Shown: piece after piece, positions 27,420 to 36,474 of the stretch
How the letters are laid out: the number at the start of each line of letters is the position of its first letter
Numbering within the stretch: position 1 is the first letter of the stretch
Source of the DNA: Legionella maioricensis
GTDB taxonomy: Bacteria > Pseudomonadota > Gammaproteobacteria > Legionellales > Legionellaceae
NCBI RefSeq assembly: GCF_023618015.1
Contig: NZ_JAJKBJ010000005.1
Span: forward strand, 148,298-212,297
DNA length: 64,000 nucleotides
Direction: 5' to 3'
Made by a program: the position numbers and the translations under genes
Notes under the pieces: model-generated
Told to the model about the DNA's origin: nothing
Database searches by the model: none
What the model saw: only the letters and a program-made list of their open reading frames with translations

Positions 27420-27545
27420 GTAGACTGGTTGCTTGCAACCTACCCACTGGCGTATTTCTTCACACGCCTACGTTGCCGCGACTTGTTCGCGGCATTCAGA
27501 AATGGAGTACCAGACTGGATCCTGCCGACAAGCCTCAAGGCATAG
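27420..27545. repeat. Composite intergenic repeats with palindromes
   Basis: Two small palindromes lie here: GGTTGCTTGCAACC (27427) and TGCCGCG with CGCGGCA around ACTTGTT (27474-27494). The second recurs, extended to a 12-base stem, at 46359-46388, so it is a dispersed element. A codon frame over this stretch would extend the following small gene but is not credible. Confidence 0.5.
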
Positions 27546-27597
27546 GAAACAGATAAAACACTGTACATTTAGCTTTCAAGTAGATACTATAAATAAC

Positions 27598-27915
27598 ATG
27601 AAAGAGAAGCTTAAATTTATTAATTATTTGATCCTATTGAGTATGGTTTTATTTACTGTAAAACCAGTACTATCACATTTAATTGAAAATCAGGTACAAC
27701 AAAAGACTCAATACAGTACGACTTCAAGCCCCTGTTCAAGTAGGACGGTCATTGTCTCTTCTTGTGCTTCTTCTTGGCTATATACTCTGGCGGAGGATGA
27801 GTTTGGAATCGAGGCTTATCTGTTCCTTCTTGCCGGCCTGCTTTATTACTCTGTAACACAATTTACTTATAACTCCCCCATTTTTTCTCTTTTTAAACCA
27901 CCCATCCTGATTTAG
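27598..27915 (+). CDS. Small membrane protein upstream of the DsbD-like gene
   Basis: A 105-residue protein with a hydrophobic N-terminus (about 8-27) and a second membrane segment near residues 72-92, both sides of a Ser/Cys-containing loop (SPCSSRTVIVSSC). It has no recognised family. Starting at 27598 removes 55 codons that lie in repeat DNA. The start lacks a strong ribosome-binding site. It may be a small two-span protein exposed to the periplasm. Confidence 0.5.
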   Translation: MKEKLKFINYLILLSMVLFTVKPVLSHLIENQVQQKTQYSTTSSPCSSRTVIVSSCASSWLYTLAEDEFGIEAYLFLLAGLLYYSVTQFTYNSPIFSLFKPPILI

Positions 27916-27984
27916 TTCATTAACTGTGACAATTGATCTTCGACATCCAGTGGCTTGTTCTATGCTCTCAGCTCGAGCACAACT

Positions 27985-28070
27985 GCGTCATCTCGAGTGT
28001 AAGCGAGAGATCTCCTGAATGTAGTACCGTTTCTGCTTCCGAGATCTCTAGCGGAGGCTAGAGATGACGG
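27985..28070. repeat. Dispersed palindromic intergenic repeat, copy 4
   Basis: GCGTCATCTCGAG...GAGAGATCTCCTGAA...GAGATCTCTAGC...GAGATGACG forms an imperfect palindrome of about 85 bases, matching copies at 5189 and 57370. It lies between two plus-strand genes and may affect read-through. Confidence 0.65.
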
Positions 28071-28158
28071 GGCGCACTTTAAAGATTAATTGTCAACAGA
28101 TTCTACTTTTAATGTGTTTATTCAATTCATTAATGTTATTTAAAATTAGGAAACTAAA

Positions 28159-29508
28159 ATGAGAACATCAATTAGGAATATCGGCATTTTGATGCTGATG
28201 TTATTTGCCAACGTAGTTTGGTCTTCGCCCGGTTTTGAGAGTGCCAATCCAGATGCGGTGCTGCATTTTATTCAGGGAAACAATGCTTTTGTTTATTTAA
28301 GTGCTTTTTTTGGCTTAGGTGTATTATTAGCTTTTACACCTTGCGTTTTACCTATGGTACCTATTTTATCCGGAATCATTGTTGGACAAAAATCTTTATC
28401 TACCCTTAAGGCCTTTAGGTTATCACTAAGTTATGTAATTGGTATGGCTATAACTTATGCTGGAGCAGGAATGCTTGCTGGGTTAATGGGAAGTACGATT
28501 CAGACTATGATGCAACGTCCTGTGGTAATCGTACTATTCAGTATGATTTTTATTATTATGGCTTTATCAATGTTTGGATTATTTGAGTTAAGATTACCCC
28601 CATCTTTGACTGATAAATTATGTGGAGCAGGACATTCCAATACTAAACGTAACTACATATCAGTCGCTTTAATGGGCGTGCTATCCACCTTAGTGGTTTC
28701 TCCTTGTGTCACTGCTCCTTTAATTGGCGTTTTAAGTTATATTGGTCAAAAAGGTCAGGTTTTAATGGGAGGATTAATTCTATTTGTCATGGCACTAGGA
28801 ATGGGGATCCCCTTACTTATTGTGGGTTCTGGCTATGGCTCGCTATTACCTAAAACAGGCTCTTGGATGATAAAAATCAAATATTTTTTTGGTTTGATGA
28901 TGTTAGGCATTTCCATCTGGATGTTCTCGCGAATTCTTGATGCATCACTGATTAAAATTTTATGGGCTGCTTTGCTCATCATTGGCAGTATTAGTTTAGG
29001 CAGCTTGCAATCGCAGAAAAGTAAAAAAGGTTTGCTTTTTCAAACGATTGGGGTCATGGCGATAATTTATGGAAGCATTATTCTTTATGGTCTTGGAGTT
29101 TCCATTTTTAATCCGTCCTTAGAAAGTAGGGTTGTTGAAAATCAATTTATTAAGGTCAGCAAGCTAAGTGATGTTAATCATCAATTGGCGTTGGCCAAAA
29201 AAAATCATAAAGTAGCTTTTGTTGAGTTTTCAGCCAATTGGTGTGGTGATTGCCAGGATATGGACTCAAAAGTCTTTAATCAACCCAAAATAACTCAAGC
29301 GATGTCTGGATTAGTAAATATTAAAGTGGATATCAGTGATAAGAGTAGGGAAGTGGACGAGATCAAAAAAGCCTTTGCTATTTATGGTACACCAACCATG
29401 CTTTTTTTTGATGCTCGAGGAACACAAATTACAAAACTCGCGGCCGCCGGATTTGTGTCGGAATTATCTATGCTTGATTTATTAAATAAGGCACATCAAT
29501 CTTCTTGA
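28159..29508 (+). CDS. DsbD-like thiol:disulfide interchange protein without the N-terminal domain
   Basis: The protein carries electrons from cytoplasmic thioredoxin across the inner membrane to periplasmic thiols. It has a signal-like N-terminus (1-22), then an eight-helix CcdA/DsbD transmembrane core with its two redox cysteines in AFTPCVLPMVP and VVSPCVTAPL, and a C-terminal thioredoxin-fold domain with ANWCGDCQDMD (residues about 356-366). At 449 residues it lacks the roughly 130-residue nDsbD domain of E. coli DsbD. Legionella has more than one DsbD; this is a short type. The downstream Cys-rich peptide is a conceivable client. Confidence 0.9.
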   Translation: MRTSIRNIGILMLMLFANVVWSSPGFESANPDAVLHFIQGNNAFVYLSAFFGLGVLLAFTPCVLPMVPILSGIIVGQKSLSTLKAFRLSLSYVIGMAITYAGAGMLAGLMGSTIQTMMQRPVVIVLFSMIFIIMALSMFGLFELRLPPSLTDKLCGAGHSNTKRNYISVALMGVLSTLVVSPCVTAPLIGVLSYIGQKGQVLMGGLILFVMALGMGIPLLIVGSGYGSLLPKTGSWMIKIKYFFGLMMLGISIWMFSRILDASLIKILWAALLIIGSISLGSLQSQKSKKGLLFQTIGVMAIIYGSIILYGLGVSIFNPSLESRVVENQFIKVSKLSDVNHQLALAKKNHKVAFVEFSANWCGDCQDMDSKVFNQPKITQAMSGLVNIKVDISDKSREVDEIKKAFAIYGTPTMLFFDARGTQITKLAAAGFVSELSMLDLLNKAHQSS

Positions 29509-29704
29509 ACTGAAAATAGATATGGCTCGGCTGATTGAGTAATATTCAATGAGTCAGCCATAAAATAATAAGTAGGGTATAGAGATCTAATCCAATAATA
29601 AATAAACAATAATTTTTTTTAAAAAGGAAGAAAAACCTTAATTTGTTTGCTAATATCTTAGTGAGTCAAAATAAAAAACATTTAACTATCAAGGAAGTAA
29701 TATT

Positions 29705-29908
29705 ATGAAAAAATCAACTTTAGCTGTAGCTGCATTGCTAACTGCATTGTCAACAGTTCCTGTGGTGTCTGTAGCATATGCTGATGATACTTCTGCCACT
29801 ACATCTTCAGGATGTGCTGGTTGTAAAGGTTGCAAAGGTTGTACTGGCTGCAAAGGGTGCCAAGGCTGCAAAGGTTGCAAAGGTTGCAAAGGTTGCAGTG
29901 GGGACTAG
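29705..29908 (+). CDS. Secreted peptide with ten cysteines in a C-x-G repeat
   Basis: A 67-residue precursor. Residues 1-27 form a typical Sec signal peptide (MKKSTLAVAALL, ending VAYADD). After a short Thr/Ser linker, cysteines occur at 37, 40, 43, 46, 49, 52, 55, 58, 61 and 64, each third residue, as repeated G-C-x where x is Lys in six of the ten. The strict period and lysine content differ from classical metallothioneins. It could bind metal, form many disulfides, or be a precursor for modification. AAGGAAG lies about ten bases before the ATG. A terminator hairpin follows before the next gene. The antisense frame here is only the mirror of the repeat. Confidence 0.75.
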   Translation: MKKSTLAVAALLTALSTVPVVSVAYADDTSATTSSGCAGCKGCKGCTGCKGCQGCKGCKGCKGCSGD

Positions 29909-29927
29909 TATTTAGTCTTATCCTATT

Positions 29928-29957
29928 AAGAGGTAGTATTTACTACCTCTTTCTTTT
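29928..29957 (+). terminator. Hairpin terminator between the Cys-rich peptide and its His-rich neighbour
   Basis: An eleven-base stem (AAGAGGTAGTA with TACTACCTCTT) with a two-base loop is followed by a CTTTT run. Placed 20 bases after the peptide stop and 36 before the next start, it would let the peptide mRNA greatly exceed the downstream mRNA, as often seen between a structural peptide and a modifying enzyme. Confidence 0.75.
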
Positions 29958-29992
29958 ACGTCGCTATCATTATCTTTTATGTAGTAATAATT

Positions 29993-30706
29993 ATGCTGAA
30001 TGATTCAGAATTTGTTTTGCCGAAGTTAAGTAAGTGGCACCAGAAGGTTTTTTTGAAATATGCTACTCAGGTATTAGAAGCGCAACACCAGATGACTACC
30101 AGTAAAGGTAAAAACATTCTGCATTACACGCTTAAAAAAAAGCGTAGACATGAACGAATGAGTCATTACCCTCAAGGTGATCGTATTGATCACAGTACCG
30201 GTTCTCAATATTTTTATCATTGCCATAGAGAAAATTTAGAAAGCACAGAACATGGTCATTTCCACTGTTTTATCAGATACAAACACATACCGAAACGTAT
30301 AAAACCTGCTCCATTAGCTGATTGGGATAAATATATGGATAATCCCATGACTCACTTGGTCGCAATAAGCATGAATCAGTTTGGACAACCGATACGCTTA
30401 TTCACCGTAAATCGTTGGGTTACTTCAGAAGTTTGGTATGAGGCGAAGCACATTGATTATTTTCTCAAACGCTACAAGATGACTTTAATTGATGATCCCT
30501 ACTGGCAAGTTTTAGATAGATGGGTCGAGGGTATGCTTCATTTATTTGCTCCTCAGATTTCGTGGTTACATCATGCTCGTGATAAACAAATGCAACAGCA
30601 TCAAGCTATGGATACAACAAGTAATCCTTATACTGATTATGCCATTGAAGAGCTTTCAGAGATAAACATCGATTTGAAAAAACAGATTGAATGGATAATT
30701 AGTTGA
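29993..30706 (+). CDS. His-rich protein of unknown function next to the Cys-rich peptide
   Basis: A 237-residue soluble-looking protein. Residues 54-92 contain a dense set of possible metal ligands: D-R-I-D-H, then YHCHRE (H76, C77, H78) and EHGHFH (E86, H87, H89, H91), followed by an F-R-Y strand. No signal peptide is seen, so it is cytoplasmic. I cannot name the family with certainty; from memory it suits an uncharacterised DUF (possibly DUF6969) with an EHGHFH signature. Metal binding is inferred. It follows the peptide gene by 84 bases with a terminator between, so partial read-through is likely. Confidence 0.7.
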   Translation: MLNDSEFVLPKLSKWHQKVFLKYATQVLEAQHQMTTSKGKNILHYTLKKKRRHERMSHYPQGDRIDHSTGSQYFYHCHRENLESTEHGHFHCFIRYKHIPKRIKPAPLADWDKYMDNPMTHLVAISMNQFGQPIRLFTVNRWVTSEVWYEAKHIDYFLKRYKMTLIDDPYWQVLDRWVEGMLHLFAPQISWLHHARDKQMQQHQAMDTTSNPYTDYAIEELSEINIDLKKQIEWIIS

Positions 30707-30812
30707 AAGTATGAATAAATTCTATTGCTTACTGGCTAACTAAACCGATACAATACGCTCGGATTTCGGAATCCAGAACATAATAACGAATAAACGAACA
30801 GTAAACATGGCG

Positions 30813-30831
30813 GGAGGTATTACTAACCTCC
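30813..30831 (+). promoter_or_regulatory. Leader hairpin before purL
   Basis: GGAGGT at 30813 and ACCTCC at 30826 form a six-base stem with a seven-base loop, about 30 bases before the purL start. It could be an attenuator or affect translation. No PurR-type operator or purine riboswitch core was recognised. Confidence 0.4.
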
Positions 30832-30862
30832 AATAATTAATACCTTCTTGTTTAAGGGATTT

Positions 30863-33205
30863 ATGCAAAAGCCTACTGAAATTCTTGATTTTTCGTCCTT
30901 ATCACGTGAAGAGATTGCCCAATCGCTTCGCGACCATCAATTGAGCCTTTCTGTCGATGAAGTTTTAACCATACAGAATGAATTTCTTAAAAGACCGCCC
31001 ACGCTTGCTGAGTGTGTGCTTTGGTCTATTCAGGGTTCAGAACACTGTTCCTATAAAAGCAGCCGTGTTCATTTAAAACAATTCAATACCAATGGACCTC
31101 ATGTAATCCTCGGTGCAAAAGAGGATGCTGGGGTTGTTGCAGTGGCTCAGGACAAGCAAGGGCACCGCTACGGGGTCATTATTAGTCATGAATCACATAA
31201 TCATCCCTCTCAAATTGTTCCCTATGAAGGCGCGGCTACAGGAGTCGGTGGTAATGTGAGGGATGTGTGTTGCATGGGCGGAGAAGTGATTGCTCTGGCT
31301 GACAGTTTGCGTTTCGGTGATATCAATCGTTCTCATACCCATTGGATACAGGAAGGGGTTGTATCAGGCATAGCCGGTTATGGTAATCCGTTAGGGATTC
31401 CTAACATCGCGGGCGATGTTTATTATGATGCTGCCTACAATGAAAATTGTTTGGTGACGGTAGTGACTCTGGGGATTGTCCGAGAAGATCAGATCATCCA
31501 TTCCTATGCCCCTATGAATGCGGAAGATTATGTCTTCATTTTAGTTGGAAAACCTACAGACAATAGTGGTTTTGGTGGAGCCAGTTTTGCTTCGACTACT
31601 TTAGAAGAAGATTCAAAAGAAAGAAATAAAGGGGCAGTCCAAGAACCTAATGCCTTTTTGCAAAGGCATATTCTTAAAGCGAATTACGCTTTATTTAATT
31701 TACTTAGAGAAAAACAATTAATTGATAAAGTAGGTTTCAAAGATTTAGGGGCCGGCGGGGTAGCCTGTGCCAGTATTGAATTGGCTGAAGCGGGCGGTGC
31801 TTACGGTGCTGAAATTGATTTGGAGAAAGTCCCTACTGGAATGGCCGATCTTTTATCATCAGTCATACTCTGCTCCGAAACTCAGGAGCGTTTTATGTGG
31901 GTAGTACCACCCGATTTGGCAGATACTATCCTCGAACATTATAACCAGACTTTTGCATTACCTCAGGTTTCAGAAGGTGCACGTGCTGCTGTTATCGGTA
32001 AAATTCGTAATGATGGATTGTACGTGGTTAATTACCAGGGAAGGGAGTTGGTTCGTGCTAAAGTGCCTGATGTAACTAAGGGGATAGTCTATAACAGACC
32101 TTTTGTATCGAAAGAAGCCGTTATTCAAGAGCCTGATTTGGCTGCGCCAACTGATTATAACAAGATCTTATTAGAGCTTTTAGGTCATGAAAACATCGCA
32201 TCCAGGGCTCCAGTTTTTGAGACTTACGATAAACAAGTCCAGGGACGAACTCATATAGAAGCTGGGTGGGCCGATGCCGGTGTACTGCAGCCTTTTAACG
32301 AAGATAAATATCCTGAGGAAATTCGTAAAACAGGTATTGCTTTATCTCTGGATCAAAATCCTCGTTATAACAAAATTGATGCTTACTGGGGGGCTGTAAA
32401 TGCTGTAGTGGAGTCCGTTCGTAATATTACTGCAGTAGGCGCAGATCCTGTTGCCTTGACGGATTGCTTATGTTTTGGTAATCCAGAAAAACCGGAACAA
32501 ATGGGAGAGTTCGTTGATGCAGTGAGAGGCATTGTTGATGCATGTGCTGCGATTCATCTAAAACAATATCCCGATGCCACTTTACCTGTAATTGCCGGCA
32601 ATGTGTCTTTATATAACGAATCGACAAAAGGTTCCATTCCTCCCAGCCCAATGATTAGCTGTTTAGGCACCCTTCCTGATATTGATCATGCAGTTACTTT
32701 TGATATTAAAAAAAGCGATAGTCTTCTAATCTTGGTTGGTGAAAGAAAAGATGAATGTGGAGGAAGTGTTTATTATCAATTGTTTGAGGAATTAGGCGCT
32801 CAAATACCCAAACCTGATTTAAAGACGCTGAGTCGTGAGATCCAGTGTGTTTCTGCGGCAATTCAACAAGGGTTGATTCTGGCAGCACATGATATTTCTG
32901 AGGGTGGGGTTGCCGTAGCCTTAGCTGAAATGAGCTTTAAAAACTTCATCGGGATCACGGTAGATATAAAGGGTGATTTATCTACTGAAAAGCTTTTATT
33001 TAGTGAGTCAGGTGGTTTTATTCTTGAGGTGGATAAAGACCACGGTTCAGTTCTTGATGCATTATTCAATCAGCATCAAGTACCGTACGTGATCATTGGA
33101 CGCACTATAAACCAACCCGTTTTGCAGATAAATTCAGTTATAAATCTGCAAATCAGTAAAGCCAGATATGCATGGGAGCATGGTTTAAGAGAGAGGTTAT
33201 TATAA
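30863..33205 (+). CDS. purL: FGAM synthase, PurL subunit
   Basis: PurL is the ATP-dependent synthase part that converts FGAR to FGAM in purine synthesis. With the start at 30863 (AAGGGA lies about five bases before) it has 780 residues, the smaller Bacillus-like type that works with separate PurQ and PurS, and not the 1300-residue fused form of E. coli. The N-terminal EHCSYKSS motif, the SHESHNHPSQI nucleotide loop and KDLGAGGVACA segments are present, as is the second half with AHDISEGGVAVALAE. It opens the purine run and its stop overlaps the purM start. Confidence 0.97.
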   Translation: MQKPTEILDFSSLSREEIAQSLRDHQLSLSVDEVLTIQNEFLKRPPTLAECVLWSIQGSEHCSYKSSRVHLKQFNTNGPHVILGAKEDAGVVAVAQDKQGHRYGVIISHESHNHPSQIVPYEGAATGVGGNVRDVCCMGGEVIALADSLRFGDINRSHTHWIQEGVVSGIAGYGNPLGIPNIAGDVYYDAAYNENCLVTVVTLGIVREDQIIHSYAPMNAEDYVFILVGKPTDNSGFGGASFASTTLEEDSKERNKGAVQEPNAFLQRHILKANYALFNLLREKQLIDKVGFKDLGAGGVACASIELAEAGGAYGAEIDLEKVPTGMADLLSSVILCSETQERFMWVVPPDLADTILEHYNQTFALPQVSEGARAAVIGKIRNDGLYVVNYQGRELVRAKVPDVTKGIVYNRPFVSKEAVIQEPDLAAPTDYNKILLELLGHENIASRAPVFETYDKQVQGRTHIEAGWADAGVLQPFNEDKYPEEIRKTGIALSLDQNPRYNKIDAYWGAVNAVVESVRNITAVGADPVALTDCLCFGNPEKPEQMGEFVDAVRGIVDACAAIHLKQYPDATLPVIAGNVSLYNESTKGSIPPSPMISCLGTLPDIDHAVTFDIKKSDSLLILVGERKDECGGSVYYQLFEELGAQIPKPDLKTLSREIQCVSAAIQQGLILAAHDISEGGVAVALAEMSFKNFIGITVDIKGDLSTEKLLFSESGGFILEVDKDHGSVLDALFNQHQVPYVIIGRTINQPVLQINSVINLQISKARYAWEHGLRERLL

Positions 33206-34248
33206 TGACTACTATCAACTACAAAACTGCTGGAGTAGATATAGAAGCAGGGAATGAAGCAGTACGACGTATTAAACGTAATGTGGAAAAAACCTTTTCC
33301 CCCCAAGTGCTAACAGGAATTGGTAGTTTTGGTGCCATGTATGATTTGAAGCCGCTGATGGAACAATACAAGCATCCGGTTATGGTGCAAAGCATAGATG
33401 GTGTTGGCACTAAGATGATAGTAGCCCGAATGATGCAAAAATTTGATACTATAGGAATCGATTTGGTAAGTGCCACGACCAATGACATTATTGTTTTAGG
33501 GGCAAAGCCCTTGACCCTGTTAGATTACATTGCAACCGATCATTTAAAACCTCAGCATATTGAGGAAATTATTATCGGGATGACAAAAGCCTGTCTCGAA
33601 AATAACATCTCTCTCGTTGGCGGCGAAACCGCTGAAATGCCAGATACTTATCTTCGAGGTGAACATGATTTAGTAGGCATTATTACCGGAGTTGTTGAAA
33701 AAGCAGATGCGATTTTAGGGAAAAATATAACTGCTGGTGATGTGGTTTTAGCTTTTCCATCTAGTGGACTACATACCAATGGATATTCATTGGCAAGAAA
33801 GTTATTTTTTGATGTAGGTGGTTTTACTGTTGATTCAAAAATTCCCGAGTTGGAGCAGACCGTCGGTGAAGCTTTACTCGCTCCTCATATTAATTATACA
33901 AATCCTGTTCTTCATCTACTTAATAATAAAATATCTATAAAAGGAATGGCGCACATCAGTGGCGGCGGGGTATTAGAAAATATCCCCAGAGTATTGCCTT
34001 CTCATTGTTCTGTAGAGATTCATAAAAACAAATGTCCAGTGCTTCCTGTTTTTAATGTACTACGCTCCTTGGGGCAGTTAGATGATCAAGAAATGTACCG
34101 CACTTTTAATATGGGTATTGGTTTGGTGATGATAGCCTCTCCCGATGCAGTTGCAGAAATGTATTCGCTACTCAAGAATTATCCAGATTTTCCTCTTTAT
34201 GAAATAGGACGGGTAGTATCGGGTAAGCCTGAAGTGAGATTATGCTAA
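33205..34248 (+). CDS. purM: AIR synthase PurM
   Basis: PurM closes FGAM to AIR using ATP. It has 347 residues with GVGTKM, the GGETAEMPD loop and the HISGGGVLENIPRV motif. The ATG overlaps the purL stop (TAATG), the mark of translational coupling, so the start at 33205 is preferred over 33172. It is followed, with the same TAATG overlap, by purQ. Confidence 0.97.
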   Translation: MTTINYKTAGVDIEAGNEAVRRIKRNVEKTFSPQVLTGIGSFGAMYDLKPLMEQYKHPVMVQSIDGVGTKMIVARMMQKFDTIGIDLVSATTNDIIVLGAKPLTLLDYIATDHLKPQHIEEIIIGMTKACLENNISLVGGETAEMPDTYLRGEHDLVGIITGVVEKADAILGKNITAGDVVLAFPSSGLHTNGYSLARKLFFDVGGFTVDSKIPELEQTVGEALLAPHINYTNPVLHLLNNKISIKGMAHISGGGVLENIPRVLPSHCSVEIHKNKCPVLPVFNVLRSLGQLDDQEMYRTFNMGIGLVMIASPDAVAEMYSLLKNYPDFPLYEIGRVVSGKPEVRLC

Positions 34249-35507
34249 TGAAGATTGCTATTGTGCAATTCCCAGGTTCTAATTGCGAGCGTGAAACCAT
34301 GCTTGCAGTTCGCCGTGCAGGAATGATTCCAGTTGAATTTCTCTGGAATGAATCGCATGCCAAATTGCGAGAAATGAATGGATACATTATTGTTGGCGGG
34401 TTTTCCTATGAAGACCGCTCCCGTGCAGGAATAATAGCCGCGCTGGATCCTGTCATGCGAGAAATTAAGGCACAGAGCGAACTAGGAAAACCGGTTTTAG
34501 GAATATGTAATGGAGCACAAATTCTGGTTGAAACAGGATTGGTCCCTGGATTAGAAAATAACCGGTTAGGGATGGCTCTTAGTGAAAATAAACGTATAGT
34601 AGATGGAAAAATATTAGGTACCGGCTTTTACAATAGCTGGATCCATATGTGTTCCCGTACTCAAGATAAAAATAATGCGTTTACTCGCCATATGTCTAAA
34701 GAATCGATTCTCACCGTTCCTATAGCTCATGCTGAGGGACGTTTTGTTATGCCTGTAGCGTTAGTACAGGAAATAGAGAAAGAGGGGTTAAACGTTTTTC
34801 AATATTGTGATGATCAAGGCAATATAAGTGATAATTTTCCGGTGAATCCTAATGGCTCCATGCTGAATATCGCAGCTATAATGAATAAAGCGGGTAACGT
34901 CATGGCAATGATGCCTCATCCGGAGCGTACTCCCGCAGGAGATGTGATATTCCTTTCCATGAGGGATTATATAAAGGAAGCGAAGCCATTTCAGTCATCG
35001 TTCTTATCTTATAAGCCTACAGCTGCGCCACTCACTCATTATCGTAAAGAAAAGCTCAGTCACGAACTCCTTGTCCAATTAGTTATTACTGATAATTACG
35101 CACTTACGGTGCAAAATACTTTAAAGCAATTGGGTATCTCTGTCCGCGTCAGTCGAATGGTGCATTGGCAAATAAATTGTCATTCAGCTGCGGTTATTGA
35201 TCAGATAAAACAAACAGGTGTTTTATATAACGAACGTAAAGAATATCTTGTGGATCCTCAAAGTGTATCAAATCCTTCTGTTAAGGCTTTCTTAGTCAGA
35301 CCTATAGATGATTTATTAGGACTACAAAAGAAACAGATGCTTCAGGATCATTTTTTGATTCACGATGTGGAACACATCCATCATGGTATTTTATGGATTT
35401 TTAAAAGTGAAGGCGCCAAGATTGGCGACTTAACCGATGCGATATTGAATACCAATATTATTTTTAACCCTAATGCGCATACCTGCTATGAATATGAAAA
35501 CTCCTAA
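34248..35507 (+). CDS. purQ: PurQ glutaminase fused to a C-terminal extension
   Basis: The first 255 or so residues are PurQ, the class I glutaminase that supplies ammonia to PurL: GGFSYEDRSRAG, the nucleophile Cys in GICNGAQIL, and MMPHPER with the catalytic His-x-Glu. A further 160 residues follow that ordinary PurQ (about 230 long) does not have. This extension reads as two beta-alpha-beta halves (LLVQLVITDNYALTV; KAFLVRPIDDLLG) that look PurS-like, and no separate purS is in the cluster. The start at 34248 gives TAATG coupling to purM; ATG at 34242 is an alternative. The function of the extension is inferred. Confidence 0.9.
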   Translation: MKIAIVQFPGSNCERETMLAVRRAGMIPVEFLWNESHAKLREMNGYIIVGGFSYEDRSRAGIIAALDPVMREIKAQSELGKPVLGICNGAQILVETGLVPGLENNRLGMALSENKRIVDGKILGTGFYNSWIHMCSRTQDKNNAFTRHMSKESILTVPIAHAEGRFVMPVALVQEIEKEGLNVFQYCDDQGNISDNFPVNPNGSMLNIAAIMNKAGNVMAMMPHPERTPAGDVIFLSMRDYIKEAKPFQSSFLSYKPTAAPLTHYRKEKLSHELLVQLVITDNYALTVQNTLKQLGISVRVSRMVHWQINCHSAAVIDQIKQTGVLYNERKEYLVDPQSVSNPSVKAFLVRPIDDLLGLQKKQMLQDHFLIHDVEHIHHGILWIFKSEGAKIGDLTDAILNTNIIFNPNAHTCYEYENS

Positions 35508-36474
35508 TCAAGATGCAATACGTACTGTACTTCCTTATTGTTTAACCGAAACAGATTTTGCTTTTGGCAAAAAATACAAAGGAAAGGTAAGAGATACCTA
35601 TGATCTGGGCGATAAATTAATCCTGGTGACTACAGACAGGCAGAGTGCTTTTGACCGACTGCTGGCTTCTGTTCCTTATAAAGGACAAGTACTGAATTTA
35701 ACCTCAGTCTGGTGGTTCAATAATACTCAATCAATAGTCCCTAATCACTTGATTGCTGTGCCGGACCCTAATGTGGTTATAGCAAAAAAATGTACCGTTT
35801 TTCCTATTGAATTCGTTGTTCGCGGGTACATCTCAGGTACTACCAGCACTTCCTTATGGACCCAATATCAAAAAGGGGTACGTGATTATTGTGGTTTATC
35901 CTTTCCCGAGGGGTTAAAGAAAAATCAAAAACTGGAAGCGCCGATTTTAACTCCCACAACTAAAGAAACAGAGCATGACCGTCCTATTAGTCCCAAAGAA
36001 ATCGTTTCTGAAGGCTGGATGACTCAAGCAGACTGGGATGAGGCTAGCTCCTATGCTTTGCAGCTATTTCAGCATGGAATGGACGTCGCGGCAAAACATG
36101 GTTTAATTTTAGTAGATACAAAGTATGAATTTGGGCGAGATGAAGAGGGACGTATCGTTCTTGTTGACGAAATTCATACGCCTGACTCAAGTCGTTACTG
36201 GTTATCTAATAATTATCAGGAACGATTTGATGCGGGCAAAGAGCCAGAAAATATAGACAAAGAGTTTTTACGGTTATGGTTCGTTGATCACTGCGATCCT
36301 TATCAGGATAAAATATTGCCTCAGGCTCCTGAGGAATTAATTGTTACTTTATCCTCACGGTATATCCAGCTCTATGAAATGATTACCAAAGAGAAATTTG
36401 TATATGAGAAACATCCTGGTCCCGTAAACCAAAGGATTAGGCGTAATATAGAAGCCTGGTTGCACTGTCATTAA
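35488..36474 (+). CDS. purC: SAICAR synthase PurC
   Basis: PurC joins CAIR and aspartate using ATP. The motifs GKVRDTYDLG, FVVRGYISGTTSTS and LVDEIHTPDSSRYW are present. It has about 330 residues, longer than the 237 of E. coli and of the size of the fungal/eukaryote-like type. Starts at 35473, 35488 (chosen) or 35494 are all inside the end of purQ; the family N-terminus favours one of the last two. It closes the first purine block. Confidence 0.95.
   Translation: MNMKTPNQDAIRTVLPYCLTETDFAFGKKYKGKVRDTYDLGDKLILVTTDRQSAFDRLLASVPYKGQVLNLTSVWWFNNTQSIVPNHLIAVPDPNVVIAKKCTVFPIEFVVRGYISGTTSTSLWTQYQKGVRDYCGLSFPEGLKKNQKLEAPILTPTTKETEHDRPISPKEIVSEGWMTQADWDEASSYALQLFQHGMDVAAKHGLILVDTKYEFGRDEEGRIVLVDEIHTPDSSRYWLSNNYQERFDAGKEPENIDKEFLRLWFVDHCDPYQDKILPQAPEELIVTLSSRYIQLYEMITKEKFVYEKHPGPVNQRIRRNIEAWLHCH

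Noticed and set aside
27433..27597. N-terminal extension of the small membrane protein
   Set aside because: These codons lie in intergenic palindromic repeat DNA; the ATG at 27598 begins a hydrophobic segment as expected.
29689..29889. Minus-strand Pro/Leu/Gln repeat frame
   Set aside because: It mirrors the C-x-G coding repeat of the peptide gene, which has the signal peptide and ribosome-binding site.
30848..30862. TTG start for purL
   Set aside because: An ATG at 30863 has AAGGGA just before it and gives the family N-terminus.
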